Assembly: GCA_030142905.1 (NCBI GenBank)
Contig: JASJOG010000615.1
Coordinates: 24,717-88,716 of the forward strand
Direction of reading: 5' to 3'
Source of the DNA: Heliopora coerulea
Taxonomy: Eukaryota; Cnidaria; Anthozoa; Scleralcyonacea; Helioporidae
DNA: 64,000 bases
Below the pieces are notes generated by a model. That model saw only the letters and a list, made by a program, of their open reading frames with translations, ran no database searches and was not told the origin of the DNA. Below are positions 45,172 to 56,300 of this stretch, piece by piece. Both the position numbers and the translations under genes were made by a program. Positions within the stretch are counted from its first letter, which is position 1. The number at the start of each line of letters is the position of its first letter.

Positions 45172-45306
45172 TGATGAAATATAGAGAATACTGGAGTTAT
45201 GAAGAGAGTGACTTAGTTTTCATTGGTATATCAAAATTTAAGTATTTAAGTTTATGGTTTGTTAATAAAAATAATAATAGTATCATATTATGAATGGCTC
45301 AACAAT

Positions 45307-47163
45307 CTAGTAAGGATTTAAATCACATACCGATGGAGGTCCTTTATCAGTTGACATATTTCGGCTGGGATTTCTTTTTTTTTTTTCTTCTTGGTTGATA
45401 GTGGCTGCTGGATTCAGGATTTGGTGGTTATAAAGATGTTGTCTGTGGTCGGTGGGAGTTTTCCTGTAGTGGTTTGGTTGATTAAGGTTAAGGTTCTTTG
45501 GTGCAAAGTGGTTTAGTGGTTGGTAGGGAGCTGGTTGCTGAGGTATATAAGGAAGAAGAGGTGGAATTCGTGGAAGCTGGGGTGCTGGTGGAGACCAGTG
45601 AGGGAATCTGGGTGGCTGGTTCATCTTCTTTCTTGGAGGATTCTTTTTGAGTGAGGTTGAGTTTTTGAAAAAAGCACGTTTCAGGTTTTGTGCAAAGCAC
45701 TTAACTCCATGCATGTTCAAGTGTTTTTTGTCCTTAAGGTAATCTTTCTTCACATTGAGGTGTTTGACGAAGGTTACATTCTTTTTTGGAGAGAATGTTT
45801 TCTCAAGACTTTCATTGACTGTCTTTACTCGCTCGTCTAACTCATCACTTCTAGGAAGAAGTGATGAAACTATTATGTGGCAGTCAGGGTGTTGGCTCGA
45901 GACATGTTTAACAGTGTCTTCCACATCTTTTATTAGGGTTTCATTTTGGGGTGAGTGTTCCAAGTCATTTGTACCTGTGTGGACGATGAGGGTTTTTGGT
46001 GAGGTGAAGTTCGTGGTTTCAACAGTTTTCTTTGCCTGAACAAAGGTAGGGCATTTTATGTAATGGGTTTTACCATTGGGGCATAATAGTGATGGATTCA
46101 AATGTCGCCCATTGCTGTCACATAGTATGATGTTGTCGGCATCGTTCTCTTGGTAGCTGGCATTTGTGGAAGCAGGTGTTTCTTCATGGGTATCAGATGT
46201 GTTTTGTTCTGATTCATCAGGGAGTCCTTCAAATTTATTACAGGTAGGAATGTTGGGAATAGGTGGGATACTTGGTTCAGCTGCTTCTTTCTCTGAGTTG
46301 TCGTTTATGTTCTTGCTTAAGACTGTTTTCTTGAGTAACTCAGAATATTTATTGTTGAGGGTGTTATATCTGTTTCTCATAGATTTAATGGTATCTTCCA
46401 TGATAGACTGTTTGAGAAACAACTCACTTTGCTGTTTTTTACTCTCATTTACTTCTTTCCTCAGACTTATATTCTCCTGTTTTAGCTTGTCTAGTTCTTG
46501 GTCTTTTTCACTGAGGACAGTGTTCAGGTCGATGATCGCCTTATCTGTTTTATGTTTAAATGAGACAAAGTCTGCTTCTAGGGAAGCCAAACTTGTTTTG
46601 ACTGCAGACAGGGGTCTTTCATTTGGAGGATCTAGTCGATGATTTGGTTTGGGATTGGATACTTGGTCAGTAAAATTCTGTAAGCCTTTGGAGAAGTTGT
46701 TGTCGAGGAGGTCAGAGTTATTCACTAGTTCAACTAGTATGGGGAATTCCATACTACCCCAATCTTTCATGAGTCGTCCTTGGACTTGTATCCGACCTTT
46801 ATTAACCATGATGTTGATTCTAAGTAGGTTTTCTTCATTCTCTTCAGACACAAGATTTATTGTGATCTTGTCGCATTTATTGTTGTCTTGCGGGTTTTCG
46901 AGTTCTTCCCACTGGGTCGTTATGTTGTTGTCGCGAAGTAGGCTGTCATGTTTATATCTCAGTTTCATAGCTTTAATCCACAGTGGTAGCCTTTCTTCCG
47001 TAGACGAGAAAGCAACAAGATTGGCGCTTGATTTATAGATGCTAAAATCTAGTTCTTCAAGCGGTACGCGTTTGGCATTCGTTGCTTTAAAGCAACTCAC
47101 TTGGTATCGGCTGATGGTTTCGTCTTCGGTCATTTGTGATATTGATAACGACCCGGCTTCCAT
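45307..47163 (-). CDS. LINE ORF1: coiled coil plus SGNH/GDSL-type esterase domain, 618 aa
   Basis: The first protein of the LINE, probably the RNA-binding partner of ORF2. The N-terminal 150 residues match nothing I can name. Residues about 190-280 form a heptad-rich coiled coil (KDQELDKLKQENISLRKEV), likely for multimerisation. Residues about 343-495 show SGNH-hydrolase blocks: ILCDSNGRHL (DSN 349-351) with the nucleophile serine, VHTGTND (395-400) with the G and N blocks, and DKKHLNMHGV with the D/H catalytic pair. The C-terminal 100 residues are proline-rich and basic (PPRFPHWSPPAPQLPRIPP), suited to nucleic-acid binding. Esterase ORF1s are known from CR1/L2-type elements. The frame is intact; a KKKK-coding A/T run lies near 45380. 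Confidence 0.9.
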   Translation of the reverse strand: MEAGSLSISQMTEDETISRYQVSCFKATNAKRVPLEELDFSIYKSSANLVAFSSTEERLPLWIKAMKLRYKHDSLLRDNNITTQWEELENPQDNNKCDKITINLVSEENEENLLRINIMVNKGRIQVQGRLMKDWGSMEFPILVELVNNSDLLDNNFSKGLQNFTDQVSNPKPNHRLDPPNERPLSAVKTSLASLEADFVSFKHKTDKAIIDLNTVLSEKDQELDKLKQENISLRKEVNESKKQQSELFLKQSIMEDTIKSMRNRYNTLNNKYSELLKKTVLSKNINDNSEKEAAEPSIPPIPNIPTCNKFEGLPDESEQNTSDTHEETPASTNASYQENDADNIILCDSNGRHLNPSLLCPNGKTHYIKCPTFVQAKKTVETTNFTSPKTLIVHTGTNDLEHSPQNETLIKDVEDTVKHVSSQHPDCHIIVSSLLPRSDELDERVKTVNESLEKTFSPKKNVTFVKHLNVKKDYLKDKKHLNMHGVKCFAQNLKRAFFKNSTSLKKNPPRKKMNQPPRFPHWSPPAPQLPRIPPLLPYIPQQPAPYQPLNHFAPKNLNLNQPNHYRKTPTDHRQHLYNHQILNPAATINQEEKKKRNPSRNMSTDKGPPSVCDLNPY

Positions 47164-47318
47164 GATTATTTATTTTCTCCGTAATTTTATTACCTTTCGT
47201 TGCGTTTCGATCGACGAATATCTTCTCTTCACTCTTATTTTGTATATTCCAATGAAAAACTAGTCAAACTCCGGGGATAACACATTAGAAATTCATATTT
47301 TCAACGCAGGCGATAGAA

Positions 47319-47342
47319 CACGTGTCATAAGTCCGCCATATT
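47319..47342 (-). promoter_or_regulatory. Candidate LINE internal promoter motifs at the 5' terminus
   Basis: The first bases of the element on its own strand read CAATATGGCGGACTTATGAC, followed by CACGTG (47319-47324). ATGGCGG is the YY1 core and CACGTG an E-box. A YY1 site at the extreme 5' end is how human L1 fixes its start site; the same role here is inference from position. Confidence 0.4.
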
Positions 47343-50300
47343 GGGGTTAACCTTTGGTTTTTGACGATTTTTCGACCAATTTCCAACTTTCGAAATACGC
47401 GCCAAATATGAAAGTTTATTGCATAGAAAGTAGTTTTGCAGTGATTTAAGGGGGTTTTGAGCGAAATTACGTTGAAAATTTTAGGTATAAAAATTTGACA
47501 AAAAAGCAAAGGGGTTAACCTTTGGTTTTTGACGATTTTTCGACCAATTTTCAACTTCCGAAATACGCGCCAAATATGAAAGTTTATTGCATAGAAAGTA
47601 GTTTCACAGTGATTTCAGAGGATTTTGAGCGAAATTAGGTTGAAAATTTTAGGTGTAAAAATTTGACCAAATAGCAAAGGGGTTAACCTTTGGTTTTTGA
47701 CGATTTTTCGACCAATTTCCAACTTCCGAAATACGCGCCAAATATGAAAGTTTATTGCATAGAAAGTAGTTTCACAGTGATTTCAGTGGATTTTGAGCGA
47801 AATTACGTTGAAAATTTTAGGTGTAAAAATTTGACGAAAACGTAAACGGGTTAACCTTTGGTTTTTGACGATTTTTCGACCAATTTCCAACTTTCGAAAT
47901 ACGCGTCAAATATGAAAGTTTATTGCATAGAAAGTAGTTTTGCAGTGGTTTAAGGGGTTTTTTAGCTTAATTACGTTGAAAATTTTAGGTGTAAAAATTT
48001 GACCAAAAAGCAAAGTGGTTAACCTTTGGTTTTTGACGATTTTTCGACCAATTTCCAACTTTCGAAATACGCGCCAAATATGAAAGTTTATTGCATAGAA
48101 AGTAGTTTCACAGTGATTTCAGTGAATTTTGAGCGAAATTACGTTGAAAATTTTAGGTGTAAAAATTTGACCAAATAGCAAAGGGGTTAACCTTTGGTTT
48201 TTGACGATTTTTCGACCAATTTCCAACTTCCGAAATACGCGCCAAATATGAAAGTTTATTGCATAGAAAGTAGTTTCACAGTGATTTCAGTGGATTTTGA
48301 GCGAAATTACGTTGAAAATTTTAGGTGTAAAAATTTGACCAAATAGCAAAGGGGTTAACCTTTGGTTTTTGACGATTTTTCGACCAATTTCCAACTTCCG
48401 AAATACGCGCCAAATATGAAAGTTTATTGCATAGAAAGTAGTTTCACAGTGATTTCAGTGAATTTTGAGCGAAATTACATTGAAAATTTTAGGTGTAAAA
48501 ATTTGACCAAATAGCAAAGGGGTTAACCTTAGGTTTTTGACGATTTTTCGACCAATTTCCAACTTTCGAAATACGCGCCAAATATGAAAGTTTATATCAT
48601 AGAAAGTAGTTTCACAGTGATTTCAGTGAATTTTGAGCGAAATTACGTTGAAAATTTTAGGTGTAAAAATTTGACCAAATAGCAAAGGGGTTAACCTTTG
48701 GTTTTTGACGATTTTTCGACCAATTTCCAACTTCCGAAATACGCTCCAAATGTGAAAGTTTATTGCATAGAAAGTAGTTTCACAGTGATTTCAGGGGATT
48801 TTGAGCGAAATTACGTTGAAAATTTTAGGTGTAAAAATTTGACCAAATAGCAAAGGGGTTAACCTTTGGTTTTTGACGATTTTTCGACCAATTTCCAACT
48901 TTCGAAATACGCGCCAAATATGAAAGTTTATTGCATAGAAAGTAGTTTCACAGTGATTTCAGTGGATTTTGAGCGAAATTACATTGAAAATTTTAGGTGT
49001 AAAAATTTGACCAAATAGCAAAGGGGTTAACCTTAGGTTTTTGACGATTTTTCGACCAATTTCCAACTTTCGAAATACGCGCCAAATATGAAAGTTTATA
49101 TCATAGAAAGTAGTTTCACAGTGATTTCAGTGAATTTTGAGCGAAATTACGTTGAAAATTTTAGGTGTAAAAATTTGACCAAATAGCAAAGGGGTTAACC
49201 TTTGGTTTTTGACGATTTTTCGACCAATTTCCAACTTTCGAAATACGCGCCAAATATGAAAGTTTATTGCATAGAAAGTAGTTTCACAGTGATTTCAGAG
49301 GATTTTGAGCGAAATTAGGTTGAAAATTTTAGGTGTAAAAATTTGACGAAAACGCAAATGGGTTAATCTTTGGTTTATGACGATTTTTCGACCAATTTCC
49401 AACTTCCGAAATACGCGCCAAATATGAAAGTTTATTGCATAGAAAGTAGTTTCACAGTGATTTCAGTGGAATTTCAGCGAAATTAGGTTGAAAATTTTAG
49501 GTGTAAAAATTTGACGAAAACGCAAAGGGGTTAACCTTTGGTTTTTGACGATTTTTCGACCAATTTCCAACTTCCGAAATACGCGCCAAATATGAAAGTT
49601 TATTGCATAGAAAGTAGTTTTGCAGTGGTTTAAGGGGTTTTTTAGCTTAATTACGTTGAAAATTTTAGGTGTAAAAATTTGACCAAAAAGCAAAGGGGTT
49701 AACCTTTGGTTTTTGACGATTTTTCGACCAATTTTCAACTTCCGAAATACGCGCCAAATATGAAAGTTTATTGCATAGAAAGTAGTTTTGCAGTGATTTA
49801 AGGGGGTTTTGAGCGAAATTACGTTGAAAATTTTAGGTGTAAAAATTTGACCAAAAAGCAAGGAGGTTAACCTTTGGTTATTGACGATTTTTCGACCAAT
49901 TTTCAACTTCCGAAATACGCGCCAAATATGAAAGTTTATTGAATAGAACGTAGTTTCACAGTGATTTCAGTGGTTTTTTAGCGAAATTACGTTGAAAATT
50001 TTAGGTGTAAAAATTTGACCAAAAAGCAAAGGGGTTAACCTTTGGTTTTTGACGATTTTTCGACCAATTTCCAACTTTCGAAATACGCGCCAAATGTGAA
50101 AGTTTATTGCATAGAAAGTAGTTTCACAGTGATTTCAGTGGATTTTGAGCGAAATTACGTTGAAAATTTTAGGTGTAAAAATTTGACCAAATAACAAAGG
50201 GGTTAACCTTAGGTTTTTGACGATTTTTCGACCAATTTCCAACTTCCGAAATACGCGCCAAATATGAAAGTTTATTGCATAGAAAGTAGTTTCACAGTGA

Positions 50301-53300
50301 TTTCAGTGGATTTTGAGCGAAATTAGGTTGAAAATTTTAGGTGTAAAAATTTGACGAAAACGCAAAGGGGTTAACCTTTGGTTTTTGACGATTTTTCGAC
50401 CAATTTCCAACTTTCGAAATACGCGCCAAATATGAAAGTTTATTGCATAGAAAGTAGTTTTGCAGTGGTTTAAGGGGTTTTTTAGCTTAATTACGTTGAA
50501 AATTTAAGGTGTAAAAATTTGACCAAAAAGCAAAGGGGTTAACCTTTGGTTTTTGACGATTTTTCAACCAATTTTCAACTTCCGAAATACGCGCCAAATA
50601 TGAAAGTTTATTGCATAGAAAGTAGTTTCACAGTGATTTCAGTGGATTTTGAGCGAAATTACGTTGAAAATTTTAGGTGTAAAAATTTGACCAAATAGCA
50701 AAGGGGTTAATTTTAGGTTTTTGACGATTTTTCGACCAATTTCCAACTTTCGAAATACGCGCCAAATATGAAAGTTTATTGCATAGAAAGTAGTTTTGCA
50801 GTGATTTAAGGGGGTTTTGAGCGAAATTACGTTGAAAATTTTAGGTGTAAAAATTTGACCAAAAAGCAAGGGGGTTAACCTTTGGTTATTGACGATTTTT
50901 CGACCAATTTTCAACTTCCGAAATACGCGCCAAATATGAAAGTTTATTGAATAGAACGTAGTTTCACAGTGATTTCAGTGGTTTTTGAGCGAAATTACGT
51001 TGAAAATTTTAGGTGTAAAAATTTGACCAAAAAGCAAAGGGGTTAACCTTTGGTTTTTGACGATTTTTCGACCAATTTCCAACTTTCGAAATACGCGCCA
51101 AATGTGAAAGTTTATTGCATAGAAAGTAGTTTCACAGTGAATTCAGTGGATTTTGAGCGAAATTACGTTGAAAATTTTAGGTGTAAAAATTTGACCAAAT
51201 AACAAAGGGGTTAACCTTAGGTTTTTGACGATTTTTCGACCAATTTCCAACTTCCGAAATACGCGCCAAATATGAAAGTTTATTGCATAGAAAGTAGTTT
51301 CACAGTGATTTCAGTGGATTTTGAGCGAAATTACTTTGAAAATTTTAGGTGTAAAAATTTGACCAAATAGCAAAGGGGTTAACCTTTGGTTTTTGACGAT
51401 TTTTCGACCAATTTCCAACTTCCGAAATACGCGCCAAATATGAAAGTTTATTGCATAGAAAGTAGTTTCACAGTGATTTCAGTGGATTTTGAGCGAAATT
51501 ACGTTGAAAATTTTTGGTGTAAAAATTTGACCAAAAAGCAAAGGGGTTAACCTTTGGTTTATGACGATTTTTCGGCCAATTTCCAACTTTCGAAATACGC
51601 GCCAAATATGAAAGTTTATTGCATAGAAAGTAGTTTTGCAGTGATTTAAGGGGGTTTTGAGCGAAATTACGTTGAAAATTTTAGGTGTAAAAATTTGACC
51701 AAAAAGCAAAGGGGTTAACCTTTGGTTTTTGACGATTTTTCGACCAATTTTCAGCTTCCGAAATACGCGCCAAATATGAAAGTTTATTGCATAGAAAGTA
51801 GTTTCACAGTGATTTCAGTGGAATTTCAGCGAAATTAGGTTGAAAATTTTAGGTGTAAAAATTTGACGAAAACGCAAAGGTGTTAACCTTTGGTTTTTGA
51901 CGATTTTTCGACCAATTTCCAACTTTCGAAATACGCGCCAAATATGAAAGTTTATTGCATAGAAAGTAGTTTTGCAGTGGTTTAAGGGGTTTTTTAGCTT
52001 AATTACGTTGAAAATTTTAGGTGTAAAAATTTGACCAAATAGCAAAGGGGTTAACCTTAGGTTTTTGACGATTTTTCGACCAATTTCCAACTTTCGAAAT
52101 ACGCGCCAAATATGAAAGTTTATTGCATAGAAAGTAGTTTTGCAGTGATTTAAGGGGGTTTTGAGCGAAATTACGTTGAAAATTTTAGGTGTAAAAATTT
52201 GACCAAAAAGCAAAGGGGTTAACCTTTGGTTTTTGACGATTTTTCGACCAATTTTCAACTTCCGAAATACGCGCCAAATATGAAAGTTTATTGCATAGAA
52301 AGTAGTTTCACAGTGATTTCAGAGGATTTTGAGCGAAATTAGGTTGAAAATTTTAGGTGTAAAAATTTGACCAAATAGCAAAGGGGTTAACCTTTGGTTT
52401 TTGACGATTTTTCGACCAATTTCCAACTTCCGAAATACGCGCCAAATATGAAAGTTTATTGCATAGAAAGTAGTTTCACAGTGATTTCAGTGGATTTTGA
52501 GCGAAATTACGTTGAAAATTTTAGGTGTAAAAATTTGACCAAATAGCAAAGGGGTTAACCTTTGGTTTTTGACGATTTTTCGACCAATTTCCAACTTTCG
52601 AAATACGCGCCAAATATGAAAGTTTATTGCATAGAAAGTAGTTTTGCAGTGGTTTAAGGGGTTTTTTAGCTTAATTACGTTGAAAATTTTAGGTGTAAAA
52701 ATTTGACCAAAAAGCAAAGGGGTTAACCTTTGGTTTTTGACGATTTTTCGACCAATTTCCAACTTTCGAAATACGCGCCAAATATGAAAGTTTATTGCAT
52801 AGAAAGTAGTTTCACAGTGATTTCAGTGAATTTTGAGCGAAATTACGTTGAAAATTTTAGGTGTAAAAATTTGACCAAATAGCAAAGGGGTTAACCTTTG
52901 GTTTTTGACGATTTTTCGACCAATTTCCAACTTCCGAAATACGCGCCAAATATGAAAGTTTATTGCATAGAAAGTAGTTTCACAGTGATTTCAGTGGATT
53001 TTGAGCGAAATTACGTTGAAAATTTTAGGTGTAAAAATTTGACCAAATAGCAAAGGGGTTAACCTTTGGTTTTTGACGATTTTTCGACCAATTTCCAACT
53101 TCCGAAATACGCGCCAAATATGAAAGTTTATTGCATAGAAAGTAGTTTCACAGTGATTTCAGTGGATTTTGAGCGAAATTACATTGAAAATTTTAGGTGT
53201 AAAAATTTGACCAAATAGCAAAGGGGTTAACCTTTGGTTTTTGACGATTTTTCGACCAATTTCCAACTTTCGAAATACGCGCCAAATATGAAAGTTTATA

Positions 53301-56300
53301 TCATAGAAAGTAGTTTCACAGTGATTTCAGTGAATTTTGAGCGAAATTACGTTGAAAATTTTAGGTGTAAAAATTTGACCAAATAGCAAAGGGGTTAACC
53401 TTTGGTTTTTGACGATTTTTCGACCAATTTCCAACTTCCGAAATACGCGCCAAATATGAAAGTTTATTGCATAGAAAGTAGTTTCACAGTGATTTCAGTG
53501 GATTTTGAGCGAAATTACGTTGAAAATTTTAGGTGTAAAAATTTGACCAAATAGCAAAGGGGTTAACCTTTGGTTTTTGACGATTTTTCGACCAATTTCC
53601 AACTTTCGAAATACGCGCCAAATATGAAAGTTTATTGCATAGAAAGTAGTTTCACAGTGATTTCAGTGGATTTTGAGCGAAATTACATTGAAAATTTTAG
53701 GTGTAAAAATTTGACCAAATAGCAAAGGGGTTAACCTTAGGTTTTTGACGATTTTTCGACCAATTTCCAACTTTCGAAATACGCGCCAAATATGAAAGTT
53801 TATATCATAGAAAGTAGTTTCACAGTGATTTCAGTGAATTTTGAGCGAAATTACGTTGAAAATTTTAGGTGTAAAAATTTGACCAAATAGCAAAGGGGTT
53901 AACCTTTGGTTTTTGACGATTTTTCGACCAATTTCCAACTTTCGAAATACGCGCCAAATATGAAAGTTTATTGCATAGAAAGTAGTTTCACAGTGATTTA
54001 AGTGGATTTTGAGCGAAATTAGGTTGAAAATTTTAGGTGTAAAAATTTGACGAAAACGCAAATGGGTTAATCTTTGGTTTATGACGATTTTTCGACCAAT
54101 TTCCAACTTCCGAAATACGCGCCAAATATGAAAGTTTATTGCATAGAAAGTAGTTTCACAGTGATTTCAGTGGAATTTCAGCGAAATTAGGTTGAAAATT
54201 TTAGGTGTAAAAATTTGACGAAAACGCAAAGGGGTTAACCTTTGGTTTTTGACGATTTTTCGACCAATTTCCAACTTCCGAAATACGCGCCAAATATGAA
54301 AGTTTATTGCATAGAAAGTAGTTTTGCAGTGGTTTAAGGGGTTTTTTAGCTTAATTACGTTGAAAATTTTAGGTGTAAAAATTTGACCAAAAAGCAAAGG
54401 GGTTAACCTTTGGTTTTTGACGATTTTTCGACCAATTTCCAACTTTCGAAATACGCGCCAAATATGAAAGTTTATTGCATAGAAAGTAGTTTTGCAGTGA
54501 TTTAAGGGGGTTTTGAGCGAAATTACGTTGAAAATTTTAGGTGTAAAAATTTGACCAAAAAGCAAGGAGGTTAACCTTTGGTTATTGACGATTTTTCGAC
54601 CAATTTTCAACTTCCGAAATACGCGCCAAATATGAAAGTTTATTGAATAGAACGTAGTTTCACAGTGATTTCAGTGGTTTTTTAGCGAAATTACGTTGAA
54701 AATTTTAGGTGTAAAAATTTGACCAAAAAGCAAAGGGGTTAACCTTTGGTTTTTGACGATTTTTCGACCAATTTCCAACTTTCGAAATACGCGCCAAATA
54801 TGAAAGTTTATTGCATAGAAAGTAGTTTCACAGTGATTTCAGTGGATTTTGAGCGAAATTACGTTGAAAATTTTAGGTGTAAAAATTTGACCAAATAACA
54901 AAGGGGTTAACCTTTGGTTTTTGACGATTTTTCGACCAATTTCCAACTTCCGAAATACGCGCCAAATATGAAAGTTTATTGCATAGAAAGTAGTTTCACA
55001 GTGATTTCAGTGGATTTTGAGCGAAATTAGGTTGAAAATTTTAGGTGTAAAAATTTGACGAAAACGCAAAGGGGTTAACCTTTGGTTTTTGACGATTTTT
55101 CGACCAATTTCCAACTTTCGAAATACGCGCCAAATATGAAAGTTTATTGCATAGAAAGTAGTTTTGCAGTGGTTTAAGGGGTTTTTTAGCTTAATTACGT
55201 TGAAAATTTTAGGTGTAAAAATTTGACCAAAAAGCAAAGGGGTTAACCTTTGGTTTTTGACGATTTTTCGACCAATTTTCAACTTCCGAAATACGCGCCA
55301 AATATGAAAGTTTATTGCATAGAAAGTAGTTTCACAGTGATTTCAGTGGATTTTGAGCGAAATTACGTTGAAAATTTTAGGTGTAAAAATTTGACCAAAT
55401 AGCAAAGGGGTTAATTTTAGGTTTTTGACGATTTTTCGACCAATTTCCAACTTTCGAAATACGCGCCAAATATGAAAGTTTATTGCATAGAAAGTAGTTT
55501 TGCAGTGATTTAAGGGGGTTTTGAGCGAAATTACGTTGAAAATTTTAGGTGTAAAAATTTGACCAAAAAGCAAGGGGGTTAACCTTTGGTTATTGACGAT
55601 TTTTCGACCAATTTTCAACTTCCGAAATACGCGCCAAATATGAAAGTTTATTGAATAGAACGTAGTTTCACAGTGATTTCAGTGGTTTTTGAGCGAAATT
55701 ACGTTGAAAATTTTAGGTGTAAAAATTTGACCAAAAAGCAAAGGGGTTAACCTTTGGTTTTTGACGATTTTTCGACCAATTTCCAACTTTCGAAATACGC
55801 GCCAAATGTGAAAGTTTATTGCATAGAAAGTAGTTTCACAGTGAATTCAGTGGATTTTGAGCGAAATTACGTTGAAAATTTTAGGTGTAAAAATTTGACC
55901 AAATAACAAAGGGGTTAACCTTAGGTTTTTGACGATTTTTCGACCAATTTCCAACTTCCGAAATACGCGCCAAATATGAAAGTTTATTGCATAGAAAGTA
56001 GTTTCACAGTGATTTCAGTGGATTTTGAGCGAAATTACGTTGAAAATTTTAGGTGTAAAAATTTGACCAAATAGCAAAGGGGTTAACCTTTGGTTTTTGA
56101 CGATTTTTCGACCAATTTCCAACTTCCGAAATACGCGCCAAATATGAAAGTTTATTGCATAGAAAGTAGTTTCACAGTGATTTCAGTGGATTTTGAGCGA
56201 AATTACGTTGAAAATTTTAGGTGTAAAAATTTGACCAAAAAGCAAAGGGGTTAACCTTTAGGTTTTTGACGATTTTTCGACCAATTTCCAACTTTCGAAA

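Larger units (their letters stand above)
41398..47342 (-). mobile_element. Full-length CR1/L2-like LINE inserted in satellite 1
   Basis: 5,945 bp on the minus strand with two long intact ORFs, a short 5' UTR (47342-47164) and a 3' UTR ending CCTGTAATTAGGTCATGC, then AAATAAAGCTTATT and an ATT-type repeat tail. Array sequence on the two sides joins at GGGG (41394-41397 and 47343-47346), so the target duplication is CCCC or AACCCC read on the element's strand. No array sequence is lost. An intact ORF1 with an esterase domain plus an endonuclease-RT ORF2 fits the CR1/L2 branch; the exact clade needs a tree. Confidence 0.95.

Noticed and set aside
46166..46642. 158-codon plus-strand frame rich in S and L
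   Set aside because: Antisense of LINE ORF1 coiled-coil region.
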